A DNA stretch of 64,000 bases from Gammaproteobacteria bacterium (lineage in GTDB: Bacteria > Pseudomonadota > Gammaproteobacteria > Arenicellales > Arenicellaceae): contig JAKVBA010000007.1 in NCBI GenBank assembly GCA_022447525.1, forward strand, positions 1 to 64,000, in the 5' to 3' direction. A program made the translations under genes and the position numbers. This document shows, piece by piece, positions 26,598-35,932 of this stretch (position 1 is the stretch's first letter; every line of letters starts with the position of its first letter). The notes under the pieces are model-generated. The model had not been told where the DNA came from, made no database searches, and worked only from the letters and a program-made list of their open reading frames with translations.

Positions 26598-28607
26598 TTA
26601 ACCTAGCAATGCTCGCATTGCCTCCAAATGTGCCTGGCCAACTTCTTCTCGTCGAGCGGGATCGTTGGCCACCTTGTCTTCCCAAACGATGTGCTGTGGA
26701 TCTAACTCATCTAGAAATCGACTGGGCTGACAGTCAATCTCTTCACCGTACTTTTTTCGTTTGTTTGCATAAGACAGCGTCAATTCTTGCTGGGCCCGGG
26801 TAATACCAACGTAAAAGAGGCGTCGCTCCTCTTCCACCATATCTTCTTCAATGCTGGTGCGGTGAGGCAAAATCTCTTCCTCAAGTCCGACAATGGTAAC
26901 GTGAGGAAATTCCAGGCCCTTAGAGGCGTGCAGAGTCATCAATGACACTACATTATCATTACTGTCGTCTTCATTTTGTTCAAGCATCCCCATCAAGGCT
27001 ATGGTGGACACAACTCCCTCCATCCGTTTGCCCTCATCCTTATCGGCGATCGAGCGAACCCACTTCAACAACTCCTGAACGTTGCGCCAACGCATTTCTG
27101 CCTGTTCTGGACTCGCACTCTGCTTAGCTATCCAATCTTGATATTCGATATCCGTTAACAAGTCATTTAACAACTCTACGGGAGGCTCTTCTTTAGCCCT
27201 CTCGACAAAGCCGGAAAGCCAATGTTCGAACTGACGAACCGCGACTTGTCTCGTCGGCGGCAAATGCTCATGCAATGCAGCAGCACTGATCGATTTAAAC
27301 AGACTTCTATCAGTCTGCCTTGCCACTTCTGCAAGTGCCTCTAAAGAACCTGCACCAATTCCCCGCCTGGGCGTATTAATAGCTCGGACAAATGCATTAT
27401 CGTCTGATGGGTTTACGATTAGTCGTAAATAGGCCATCACATCTTTGATCTCCGAACGATCAAAGAAGGATAACCCACCACTTAAGAAATAAGGTATTCG
27501 CATTTCGCGAAGTTTTTGCTCAAGCATTCTGGCCTGATGATTACCTCGATAGAGAATCGCGTAATCACTGTAGGGTCGATCATTTTGGAATCGATGATGC
27601 ATTAGTCCAGCCACCACCTTTTCAGCCTCACGCTCATCGTTTTCTGCCGCTATCACCATGATTGGTTCGCCCAAGCCCATGGCACTCCAGAGCTTTTTGT
27701 CGAAAGGTCGCGGATTATTTTGTATCACGTAATTAGCCAAAGCTAGAATTCGGCCCATCGAACGATAGTTTTGCTCTAGTTTGACCAGCTTGAGCGCCGG
27801 AAAATCTGTTTGCAACTGCACTAGATTCTCCGGCTGTGCACCACGCCATGCATAAATAGATTGGTCGTCGTCTCCTACTGCAGTTAGACCGTTACCTTCA
27901 CTTGCGCCCACTAGAGTTTTAACCAAGCAATATTGTGCAGCGTTGGTATCTTGATATTCGTCGACCAACATAAAACGAACCCGCTGTTGCCATTTGTGAC
28001 GAATGGTATCGAATTTACGCAGCAGCTCGTTAGGCAAAAACAGCATGTCATCGAGATCGACTGCGTTACACGCCTGTAGATAGCGCTCGTACTCCTCGTA
28101 AACCTTTGCTGCGGCGACCTGCGTTGGATTAGTCATCGACATTTGAGCGGCCTTTGCAGGCGATATCAAATCGTTCTTCCAATTGGATATTTGGTTGCGC
28201 ACTCGGTCAACCAAACCATTGTCGTCTAAATCTGCCTTCAAGAGCTCTCGAACGACGTATAATGAGTCAGCGGGATCAAAAATGGAGAAGCCCGGCTTTC
28301 GTCCAGAAGCTTCAACCTCTTCTTTTAAAATCATCATACCAAGGCTATGAAACGTGGACACAGTTAAGCCCTTTGTTTGCTCAGAACCGAGCAACTCATT
28401 CACTCTTTCCCTCATTTCTCGCGCAGCTTTATTTGTAAAAGTTACAGCAAAAATATTTCTAGGGCTCACCATTCGCTTTGACAACAGCCAGGCAATTTTA
28501 AAAGTAATTACTCTGGTTTTACCGCTGCCAGCGCCCGCTAAAACCAACATAGGCTTATCGCTTTCCTGTACAGCAGCTCGTTGCTGATCATTTAGTTGGT
28601 CGAACAA
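26598..28607 (-). CDS. rep: ATP-dependent DNA helicase Rep
   Basis: This 669-residue superfamily 1A helicase has Walker A in LVLAGAGSGKTRVITFKIAWLL, motif Ia VTFTNKAAREM, motif II DEYQDTN, motif III GDDDQSIYAWRGA, motif V LMTLHASKGLEF and motif VI VGITRAQ. The length and the N-terminal LNDQQRAAV fit Rep (E. coli 673) better than UvrD, which is longer. It moves 3' to 5' and clears proteins ahead of replication forks. The start is TTG at 28607 with GAGG five bases upstream. Confidence 0.93.
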   Translation of the reverse strand: MFDQLNDQQRAAVQESDKPMLVLAGAGSGKTRVITFKIAWLLSKRMVSPRNIFAVTFTNKAAREMRERVNELLGSEQTKGLTVSTFHSLGMMILKEEVEASGRKPGFSIFDPADSLYVVRELLKADLDDNGLVDRVRNQISNWKNDLISPAKAAQMSMTNPTQVAAAKVYEEYERYLQACNAVDLDDMLFLPNELLRKFDTIRHKWQQRVRFMLVDEYQDTNAAQYCLVKTLVGASEGNGLTAVGDDDQSIYAWRGAQPENLVQLQTDFPALKLVKLEQNYRSMGRILALANYVIQNNPRPFDKKLWSAMGLGEPIMVIAAENDEREAEKVVAGLMHHRFQNDRPYSDYAILYRGNHQARMLEQKLREMRIPYFLSGGLSFFDRSEIKDVMAYLRLIVNPSDDNAFVRAINTPRRGIGAGSLEALAEVARQTDRSLFKSISAAALHEHLPPTRQVAVRQFEHWLSGFVERAKEEPPVELLNDLLTDIEYQDWIAKQSASPEQAEMRWRNVQELLKWVRSIADKDEGKRMEGVVSTIALMGMLEQNEDDSNDNVVSLMTLHASKGLEFPHVTIVGLEEEILPHRTSIEEDMVEEERRLFYVGITRAQQELTLSYANKRKKYGEEIDCQPSRFLDELDPQHIVWEDKVANDPARREEVGQAHLEAMRALLG

Positions 28608-28909
28608 AACTACCTCAAGCTTTATAGATTTTTTGATTCAGAGATGGCCTTTCTATCAAAAAAAACACGTGTTATTTTAGCAAGGAAAGCTACAAACTAA
28701 GAGGCCACATTCTACTCTAACATTTAGCGAAAAAAGCATTGGTTTAGTAAAAATAAACATCCTAATTACGGCAACAAAAACTTGACATCTTGTCAGTAAG
28801 ATAGATTAAGATTATCAAACACAGAATTTATCTCATATAGGTACACTTAAACGGTAGGGGTCCACAAAGCTCAGATTGGGTATTTCTGAGCAACACACTT
28901 ATTGAAGGC
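28608..28909 (+). promoter_or_regulatory. Gap with a putative promoter and operator for the GT41 pair
   Basis: This is a 300-bp gap between divergent rep and the GT41-type gene. A perfect -35 TTGACA lies at 28782-28787, with TAAGAT-like -10 sequences 17-19 bases on. The -35 overlaps a symmetric TGACATCTTGTCA (28783-28795), a possible operator. The rest is AT-rich with no gene. Confidence 0.45.
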
Positions 28910-30703
28910 GTGGATAAACAACGACTTAAAAATTTTTTGCAGACGAGTCAATTTGAACAAGCTCTGGCAGAACTAGACTCAATACCAAATACAGATTGGA
29001 CACAAACTTACAAGCTCAGATGCCTTCGCGGCATGGGAGAAGAGGCACAGGCTGTTGAGTTTGCCCGATCTCTGTACGCTGAGATACAACAAAAATCAGG
29101 TTCCCCACCAAAGCCTGAAATAGCCGATCAACTAAGGCACATTGCGCTGATTTTTTGCGACGGTGGTGAGCCTAAACTCGGCATCGATATACTTAGCGGG
29201 CTCGCACAGGCTAGAAACGACAATGCTTCTATTATGCGAGAATACGCATACGCTTTAACTTGTGACGGCCAGCTGGCAGAAGCAATAGAGCAATGGCAGG
29301 CTGCGATTTGCCTTGACCCGAAACACGTGGGCGCACACTCGCAGCTTGCCAAACTGCATTGCAGGCTAGGTCAGAGTGAAGAGGCTTATAATGCTTATGC
29401 AAGAGCGGCAACAGCGAGTGAACAGGAAGCTATGTTCATTGAACCAATGGTGCATTGGAGTAATCATCTAGTCTCAACATCACAGCAAAGCAATTACCAA
29501 TTAGCGAGACTGTGGGCAAGAAAAGTTACTCGAGACCATGATTTACATAGCCCCAAACTCGCAAATACACCGCAGAAACACAGAAAAATTAAACTTGGCC
29601 TGATTTCAATCGGTTTTTATGCTCATGCTGCAAGCTTTTTTATAAAGCCTCTTCTTCGAAACTTAAATCGGGAACGTTTCGAAGTCAGCGCTTATCATGA
29701 ATCCGATAGAAACGACGCCGTTACAAAACAAATTCGCAATCTCTGTACAACATGGTACGAGAGTTCCAAACTCTCAATTGATGAGTTACAAAAAAGAATC
29801 GTCGAAGATCAAATAGACATTCTTATTGATTTGAGCGGTCATAACCCGGGGAGTAGACTGGCTATTTTTGCAAAAAGAATAGCGCCCATACAATTGAGTT
29901 GGCTGGGTTATCCATCCACTTCTGGCTTGTCGACGATGGACTACCGCATAACGGATCGAATCACCGATCCGGTTGGTTTAGATGACGAGTACTACAGCGA
30001 ATCACTTTTGCGCCTCAATAATGGATTCTTTTGTTATGAACCACTGCCTACCGCTCCAGAAGTAAAACCCAACACCCGCAGAGATGGTATTCGTTTTGGC
30101 TCATTCAACAACCTGGCCAAGGTATCGCCCACAACCTTAGATTGTTGGGCATCCGCGTTACGCAAAACACCTAACTCTACCTTGCTAATGAAACGCCATC
30201 AGCTCAAGCATAAGCAAGTAAGAGAATTCTTCTGGTCAGAACTCGAAAAACGCGGAATAAATAGATCAAGAGTATTCCTCGAACCAGCAACGCAAAGAAT
30301 AGAGGACCACCTGGCCAGATACAATGACGTTGATTTAGCTCTTGATACCAGTCCATACAATGGTTCAGCTACTATTCTCGAGGCGCTTTGGATGGGTGTT
30401 CCGGTTATTTCATTGAAGACTCAAAGACACGCCGGAAGAATATCCGCGACCATACTACATCGCTTGGGACTTTCTTATCTGTCGGTCGATTCTATTGATG
30501 AGTTCGGTACAGTGGCCGCTCTTCAAAGCTCCGACTTTGATAAATTAGATAAACTCAAAGCAAGCCTCAGGGAAACGATGAAGCGCTCTACTTTGCTCAA
30601 TGAAAAGCAATTTGGACATGATTTTGGGGCGGCACTCAGTCGTCAATGGCAACTATGGTGTGATCAACAATGCTCCGTTAAGGACGAGGCTGTCGCTTTT
30701 TAA
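28910..30703 (+). CDS. TPR protein with SPINDLY/GT41 O-GlcNAc-transferase-type domain
   Basis: This 597-residue protein has tetratricopeptide repeats in residues 1-200 and a GT41 glycosyltransferase domain in about 225-580. Conserved features include a His in GFYAHAASFF (about 239), His311 in DLSGHNPGSRL, APIQLSWLGYPSTSGL, the SFNNLAKVSP strand and YNGSATILEALWMGVPV with HAGRI near the nucleotide site. GT41 enzymes add a sugar to Ser/Thr of proteins, here probably in the cytoplasm. The start is GTG at 28910 with no signal peptide. A related gene follows after 18 bases. The protein target is unknown. Confidence 0.87.
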   Translation: MDKQRLKNFLQTSQFEQALAELDSIPNTDWTQTYKLRCLRGMGEEAQAVEFARSLYAEIQQKSGSPPKPEIADQLRHIALIFCDGGEPKLGIDILSGLAQARNDNASIMREYAYALTCDGQLAEAIEQWQAAICLDPKHVGAHSQLAKLHCRLGQSEEAYNAYARAATASEQEAMFIEPMVHWSNHLVSTSQQSNYQLARLWARKVTRDHDLHSPKLANTPQKHRKIKLGLISIGFYAHAASFFIKPLLRNLNRERFEVSAYHESDRNDAVTKQIRNLCTTWYESSKLSIDELQKRIVEDQIDILIDLSGHNPGSRLAIFAKRIAPIQLSWLGYPSTSGLSTMDYRITDRITDPVGLDDEYYSESLLRLNNGFFCYEPLPTAPEVKPNTRRDGIRFGSFNNLAKVSPTTLDCWASALRKTPNSTLLMKRHQLKHKQVREFFWSELEKRGINRSRVFLEPATQRIEDHLARYNDVDLALDTSPYNGSATILEALWMGVPVISLKTQRHAGRISATILHRLGLSYLSVDSIDEFGTVAALQSSDFDKLDKLKASLRETMKRSTLLNEKQFGHDFGAALSRQWQLWCDQQCSVKDEAVAF

Positions 30704-30721
30704 CCATCCGGTGGGTATCAA

Positions 30722-32335
30722 ATGTCAACGAGAGAAAGCATACAAATTAGTGAAAAGATGCGGGCGGCGGTATCAGCGTTCAAACACAAAGACTACTCAA
30801 AAACAGTTGATATAACGGCCGACATTATCAACAAAGACCCAGAGCATTCAGGAGCCCATTCCCTTCAATTCAATGCGTTATTTGAATCAGGCAGACATGA
30901 GCAGGCAAGACGAATAGGAACCAAGACCGCGAAACTAAATCCAACATCATTGGTGATCCTCAACAATCAGGCTTGTCTACAGCTCGACGCGAAACAGCCG
31001 GCGGCAGCGGCTGGTCTATTAAAGTCGCTGATAGATCAATATGGTGAACGCAGCCAATGGCTTTACAATCTAGGCTTAGCCCATAAGTTGGCCGGCAATC
31101 ATCAATACGCAGAGCAAGCATTCGCAAGAACAAACGACCTTGAGCCCGAACATGATCGAGCGTCATTTCAATTGACAGAAAGTTATATTGAGACCGGCAA
31201 TCTAGATGCGGCATTAAGGGCTTCGCAACATCTCAGGTTGCTTCGTCCCAACCACGCCAATACTCAAGCTAACCATCTCCATCTGAGAGTAACTACTAAC
31301 ACCATTAGTCTAGCCGAGTTACTATTCGAAACCAGACTATGGCGAGCGAAATTTATCCCTGATGGGAAACACTACGACACACAAGTTCTGGATAAAAAGA
31401 GGCCATTACATATTGGGGTAAATATTGGAGAGGGAGGCACCAAACTAATCAGGCCACTAATTTCCCCCTTAGCGGATTGGTTCCTGCAACAAGACGATAA
31501 AGTTACTATCTTTTGGCATACTGACTCTGACCCAACTTCCGAGTTTGACCCATCAATAACCCTGGTCGACTCAAATCGTCTGAGCGACGCAGAATTCGCC
31601 AAGAGGGCCCACGCCGATGATCTTGATATTATCATCGACACCTGCGGATTCGGACGCGGCAATAGGCAACGGGCACTGGGTCTACAACTGGCTAAAAAGC
31701 AATTCGGGTGGCTTACCCATGAAGGTCATTACGCAGCCAATGAAGTACAACTGTTAGACCCTTTACTTAACTTTTACACTGCGGATTTATCAGAAGATAC
31801 AAGTCGCAGCGTCTTATCAGAACGCACTATTTATGGGCTAGCTTGTCACAAAGGCCTGACTGAACAAGTGGTTAGACTATGGGCCGAAGTACTACGAAAG
31901 TTACCAAACTGGCGGTTACAAGTTGACCTTACCGACCCATCAATACAACGGTTACTGGTTGAGCAATTCAGTAGGGAAAAAATAGACAAGAGCAGACTAA
32001 TATTTGCTGTCGAGACCAAACTGGGGGCTGATAGCATTGCCTTGGACAACATCGTAGAAAACTGCCCTGTGTCGTCGATCAAGGCAGTAAGGGACGGCGC
32101 CACAGTCATTACTATGCGCGGGCCGCTGCACCCATCTCAGCATACTGCGAGAGTTTTAGCTCAATGCGGCAAAGGCGATTGGGTTTGCCATGATTACGAG
32201 CAATTTGTTCATGATGCGTATAAAGCTGCAAAAACGGGTCAATATCAATCTCTTAGTAGCTCCGAATCTCACCGCAGCAAGCTCAGCGACATTTCAGTCT
32301 TAGGTAGAAAAATGAGAGCCATATTTTTAAGTTGA
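30722..32335 (+). CDS. TPR protein with degenerate GT41-like domain
   Basis: This 537-residue protein has the same plan as its neighbour: TPR repeats (about 10-190) and a GT41-like region (about 225-530). The catalytic positions are altered. The segment matching GFYAHAASFF reads NIGEGGTKLI, without His. The one matching IDLSGHNPGSRL reads IDTCGFGRGNRQ, with Phe for His. The LLMK Lys and the YNGSATILEA nucleotide loop are not recognisable. It is therefore probably a non-catalytic partner or a diverged enzyme. It lies 18 bases after the intact copy, and its open frame is undamaged. Confidence 0.75.
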   Translation: MSTRESIQISEKMRAAVSAFKHKDYSKTVDITADIINKDPEHSGAHSLQFNALFESGRHEQARRIGTKTAKLNPTSLVILNNQACLQLDAKQPAAAAGLLKSLIDQYGERSQWLYNLGLAHKLAGNHQYAEQAFARTNDLEPEHDRASFQLTESYIETGNLDAALRASQHLRLLRPNHANTQANHLHLRVTTNTISLAELLFETRLWRAKFIPDGKHYDTQVLDKKRPLHIGVNIGEGGTKLIRPLISPLADWFLQQDDKVTIFWHTDSDPTSEFDPSITLVDSNRLSDAEFAKRAHADDLDIIIDTCGFGRGNRQRALGLQLAKKQFGWLTHEGHYAANEVQLLDPLLNFYTADLSEDTSRSVLSERTIYGLACHKGLTEQVVRLWAEVLRKLPNWRLQVDLTDPSIQRLLVEQFSREKIDKSRLIFAVETKLGADSIALDNIVENCPVSSIKAVRDGATVITMRGPLHPSQHTARVLAQCGKGDWVCHDYEQFVHDAYKAAKTGQYQSLSSSESHRSKLSDISVLGRKMRAIFLS

Positions 32336-32531
32336 GACCGCATAAGTATATGAAGATTTGCTTTAGTTATATCTTGTAGGGGCATTGTTTGGGTTGTAAA
32401 AAACACAAAACTGGCAAGCAAATACGCAAACATTGTTGCGTAAATACAACACCCTTAAAGTAATCAGCTTTTTTTCTTAAACGCGATTAACAAAGTGTTT
32501 AATTCCCGATTGCCACAACTACACTTATCGT

Positions 32532-32594
32532 ATGAAACTTAAATGTGTATTTATTTTCATAACTCTCTCTTCTTTTTGTTTTAAACGCCGCTAA
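32532..32594 (+). CDS. Possible 20-residue peptide
   Basis: An ATG at 32532 opens a frame for MKLKCVFIFITLSSFCFKRR, which looks like a short hydrophobic membrane peptide or bare signal sequence. Its stop codon falls inside the loop of the terminator at 32583-32615. There is no clear ribosome site. It may be chance. Confidence 0.15.
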   Translation: MKLKCVFIFITLSSFCFKRR

Positions 32595-32615
32595 ATGTAA
32601 GCGGCGTTTTTTTTG
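32583..32615 (+). terminator. Strong rho-independent terminator
   Basis: AAACGCCGC (32583-32591) pairs with GCGGCGTTT (32601-32609) across a 9-base loop and is followed by a further run of T. On the minus strand the stem is followed by a weaker TTTAAAAC, so it could also slow arsC transcripts. Confidence 0.88.
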
Positions 32616-32667
32616 GAAAAACGATTGTATTTAAACCATCTCTTGGTAGCTCCAAAGTAACACCCTA

Positions 32668-33141
32668 TCAAATACCGGAATGCGCAAGATTGGTCAGCAG
32701 TCCACGTAACTTTTCGCCTCGTAATTGAATATTCGGCTTTTCTATTAATCTATCTAAACGTTCCGAAAGAAGGTCTATTGTGTAGTGAAATTGCTTCCGC
32801 TGTTCTGATGAATTCTCCACTACCGAAGGATCAGACAGCTCCCAATGGACTACCAAACTATCATCAAACCAAACAGGGCAAAGCTCCGAAGCGGCTCGGT
32901 TACATAGGGTAATAATGGCATCGGGTTTTAATGTTTCAAAGTCGTGCCAAGACTGACTTTTGAGGGCGCTAGTACCAATACCACGCTCTTGAAGATATTT
33001 AATAGAGAGCGGATGAACCTGTTCTTGAGGTGAACTTCCCGCACTGAAGCCATCTAATCCGAAATTTTTCCGCTCGTTAGCGATCGCTTCAGCGATAATA
33101 CTTCTGCATCTATTGTGAGTGCAGATAAACAACAACTTCAT
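32668..33141 (-). CDS. arsC: Arsenate reductase, low-molecular-weight phosphatase type
   Basis: This 157-residue protein has the phosphatase-type P-loop CTHNRCRS (CX5R, Cys7 to Arg13) and a second redox region LCNRAASELCPVW with paired cysteines. This matches thioredoxin-linked ArsC, which reduces arsenate to arsenite. The P-loop differs from the common CVHNSARS by an extra Cys12. No arsB, acr3 or arsR is beside it, so arsenite export must be encoded elsewhere, or the enzyme may act as a general small phosphatase. Confidence 0.82.
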   Translation of the reverse strand: MKLLFICTHNRCRSIIAEAIANERKNFGLDGFSAGSSPQEQVHPLSIKYLQERGIGTSALKSQSWHDFETLKPDAIITLCNRAASELCPVWFDDSLVVHWELSDPSVVENSSEQRKQFHYTIDLLSERLDRLIEKPNIQLRGEKLRGLLTNLAHSGI

Positions 33142-33430
33142 TCTTTTACTATCTCTAGATTCAAGTGAATTTGCAGATCGATGACTGCAAAGTATGCAAC
33201 CACATGCTTAGAATTAGCAAGTATGACTTGTCTACTTCGTCACTAGACTGGAAAGCAGCTACAGCATGGAGTTAAATGGACATATTCGATATAGTACGAC
33301 AATTGCGTATGATAGTTCGAAACAAATACCAAGACTAGATCTAACGCCTTCAGCTGTGATGGCACACCTCGTCTTAGCTTTTGAAAAAGTGTAATGCAGA
33401 AACTAATCCATAGCATGTTTTTATTCGATA

Positions 33431-34504
33431 GTGATGACCAACATAATAACTAAGTTCACGCGTTCAAAGATCAGAGGGTCATTTTCGGCCTGTCTATTGT
33501 TTCTTCTGATTGGCTGCGATCAAGTACAAACCCAGTCAAATACAGATGGTCAAACTCAAGTTGCACAAACAGCTCTTGAAAGAAGTGCACAGGGAGAAAG
33601 ACGAAAGTTAACCCATTTACTACTTGGAACGGGTAGCGTTCGCGGTGTGTACTTTCCGATAGGTGGGGTGATTTGTAGACTGGTAAACCGCAATAAGGCC
33701 CAACACCGCATCAGATGTTCTTTAGAGAGTACCAGCGGATCCATTTATAATTTGCGCCAACTACGTGACGACAACTTCGATCTTGTCTTCGCTCAATCGG
33801 ATTGGCAGTTTCACGCCTATCACGGTAGTAAAGAATTTGAAAACGCTGGACCAGACAAAGCGTTAAGGGCTGTTTTTGCATTGGAATCTGATCCACTTTC
33901 TTTATTGGTTTTGAAACAAAGCGAAATTAACCAATTTGATGATCTTGAAGGCAAGACCGTCAGTTTTGGATACACTCGCTCGTTGCAACATAGAATTATG
34001 AGTGATTTTCTGGAGGCCAAAAAGTGGAGCAACAACAACTTCAAAGAAGTCCGGCCTATGAGCGATAAACGTCAGATCGCTCAACTTTGCGACGGAAAAT
34101 TAGATTCAATTTTATTACTCACTAGCAGTCTGGAAGATAACTCAAAACTCGTTCCGCAAGGGTGCAAGCTTAAATTTTTACCCATTCAAGACGCCTCAAT
34201 TAAGCAGCTGATAGCTGACAAACCCTATTACAGAACCGGAGTAATCAAACAAGGGCGCTACTTTGACTCGGAAAACGATATTATGTCTTTTGGGCTAGGC
34301 GCCACCTTCGTCGCTCACGAAAGCACCTCCCCAAAAGCAATCTACAACGTGGTCAAAGATGTGGTTGAAAACTTCCGAGATTTTACCTTATTGCATCCAT
34401 CGTTGGAGACTTTAGAAAAAGAGGATCTTCCTTACGCAGGGATTTCAATCCCGCTTCACCCTGGCGCCGAACGCTATTATAAAGAAGCCCGACTACTCAA
34501 ATAA
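33431..34504 (+). CDS. TAXI-type TRAP transporter solute-binding lipoprotein
   Basis: This 357-residue protein has a lipoprotein signal peptide with lipobox LIGC (Cys about 29). The mature part matches TAXI substrate-binding proteins: LGTGSVRGVYFPIGGVICR, then RCSLESTSGSIYNLRQLRDDNFDLVFAQSD and a VSFGYTRS motif. Such proteins deliver organic acids to TRAP permeases. No DctQ/DctM-type membrane subunit is in the window, so it is an orphan. The frame starts GTG-ATG at 33431-33436; either could serve. Confidence 0.88.
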   Translation: MMTNIITKFTRSKIRGSFSACLLFLLIGCDQVQTQSNTDGQTQVAQTALERSAQGERRKLTHLLLGTGSVRGVYFPIGGVICRLVNRNKAQHRIRCSLESTSGSIYNLRQLRDDNFDLVFAQSDWQFHAYHGSKEFENAGPDKALRAVFALESDPLSLLVLKQSEINQFDDLEGKTVSFGYTRSLQHRIMSDFLEAKKWSNNNFKEVRPMSDKRQIAQLCDGKLDSILLLTSSLEDNSKLVPQGCKLKFLPIQDASIKQLIADKPYYRTGVIKQGRYFDSENDIMSFGLGATFVAHESTSPKAIYNVVKDVVENFRDFTLLHPSLETLEKEDLPYAGISIPLHPGAERYYKEARLLK

Positions 34505-34639
34505 AACACATCAGAGTGTTCCCAGAAGAAATAGTGTAAGGTCCTGCTTTGAATAACAGAGAATTACGGCTAGCTTGACTCACAAATTTGGTGGCTTTAG
34601 GCGCCGAGTTTCTGAAATAACAATAATCTAGAGGTCTTA

Positions 34640-35917
34640 ATGGAAGTGATTACAGAGCAGGGGCATTTGCTTCTTATTCTAGCGTGCGTTTTTGCGTTCT
34701 TTATGGCTTGGGGAATTGGGGCTAACGACGTGGCTAATGCCATGGGAACCTCGGTTGGCTCTAAGGCGCTCACCCTCAAGCACGCCATCATCATTGCCGT
34801 CATATTCGAATTTGCTGGAGCATTCTTAGCCGGAGGTGAAGTCACCGCAACGATTCGCAAAGGAATTTTGGACCCTATGCTTGTAGCTGATCAACCAGAG
34901 CTCTTGGTCTTTGGCATGATGTCGTCACTGCTCGCGGCGGGTGTCTGGCTTTTGGTGGCCAGTATCAAAGGTTGGCCAGTATCAACGACGCACTCGATCG
35001 TTGGAGCCTTAGTCGGTTTTGCAGTCGTTGGCATATCCTTCGACGCAGTCAATTGGGGGAAAATTGGAACCATTGTATCGAGCTGGGTTGTGTCTCCTGT
35101 TTTAGCAGGCTCCATTTCCTTTGCTCTTTTCGTGAGTGTCGACAAGCTAGTCCTTAGCAGTAATCATCCATTTTACAGCGCCAAAAAATACGTACCAATA
35201 TACATGTTTATGGTCGGATTTATGATCGCTATGGTGACGTTACTCAAGGGCGTTAAGAACACCGGCCTGATTATCGATTTTGGCCTTGGTAGCAAGTTTT
35301 TAAATAGCATGCCAATCAGTGTAGTCGTAGGGCTATTAACCGCCATCGTTGGCGGAGCAGTGCTAACAAAAGTGAAGCCCAGCGCAAGCAACCAAGATGA
35401 TTCAGCTAACGTTGAGCGTGTGTTCGCTGTTTTGATGATTTTCACAGCGGCAGCGATGGCTTTTGCGCATGGTTCAAATGATGTCGCCAACGCAATCGGA
35501 CCCCTTGCCGCCATCGTAAGCGTCATAAGTTCAGGCGGGGAAATCGGTGTCAAAGCAGCTCTACCCTCATGGGTATTATTGCTTGGAGGTAGTGGTATCG
35601 TTATCGGTTTAGCTACATATGGCTATAAAGTCATGGCAACCATCGGTAGAAAAATCACTGAACTTACACCCAGCCGAGGATTCGCAGCAGAATTGGGTGC
35701 CGCCGCTACGGTGGTTTTTGCATCAGCTTGGGGTCTTCCAATCTCAACCACTCACACTCTGGTTGGCGCGGTGCTCGGGGTTGGTCTTGCTCGAGGAGCT
35801 AGGGAACTTAATTTCAATATCATCGGTAAAATTGTCACTTCTTGGATAGTCACTTTACCTGCTGGAGCGACTTTGTCAGTGGTTTTCTTTTTCATGCTCA
35901 AGGCCAGTTTCGGCTAG
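34640..35917 (+). CDS. pit: PiT-family inorganic phosphate transporter
   Basis: This 425-residue inner-membrane protein has about ten helices. The two PiT signature repeats are GANDVANAMGTSVGSKALT (about 28-46) and GSNDVANAIGPLAAI (about 276-290), and each half has a PVSTTHS/PISTTHT segment. It takes up phosphate, usually as metal-phosphate with protons or sodium. AGAGG lies just before the ATG. yedK follows after 15 bases and may be cotranscribed. Confidence 0.95.
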   Translation: MEVITEQGHLLLILACVFAFFMAWGIGANDVANAMGTSVGSKALTLKHAIIIAVIFEFAGAFLAGGEVTATIRKGILDPMLVADQPELLVFGMMSSLLAAGVWLLVASIKGWPVSTTHSIVGALVGFAVVGISFDAVNWGKIGTIVSSWVVSPVLAGSISFALFVSVDKLVLSSNHPFYSAKKYVPIYMFMVGFMIAMVTLLKGVKNTGLIIDFGLGSKFLNSMPISVVVGLLTAIVGGAVLTKVKPSASNQDDSANVERVFAVLMIFTAAAMAFAHGSNDVANAIGPLAAIVSVISSGGEIGVKAALPSWVLLLGGSGIVIGLATYGYKVMATIGRKITELTPSRGFAAELGAAATVVFASAWGLPISTTHTLVGAVLGVGLARGARELNFNIIGKIVTSWIVTLPAGATLSVVFFFMLKASFG

Positions 35918-35932
35918 ATCAATTAAACAACC

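Larger units (their letters stand above)
32336..32667. other. Intergenic region with a terminator and possible small transcript
   Basis: This is a 332-bp gap between the degenerate GT41 gene and arsC, which are convergent. It holds a strong plus-strand terminator about 250 bases after the GT41 stop codon, plus the tiny reading frame listed separately. The distance could allow a separate short RNA before the terminator. Confidence 0.45.
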
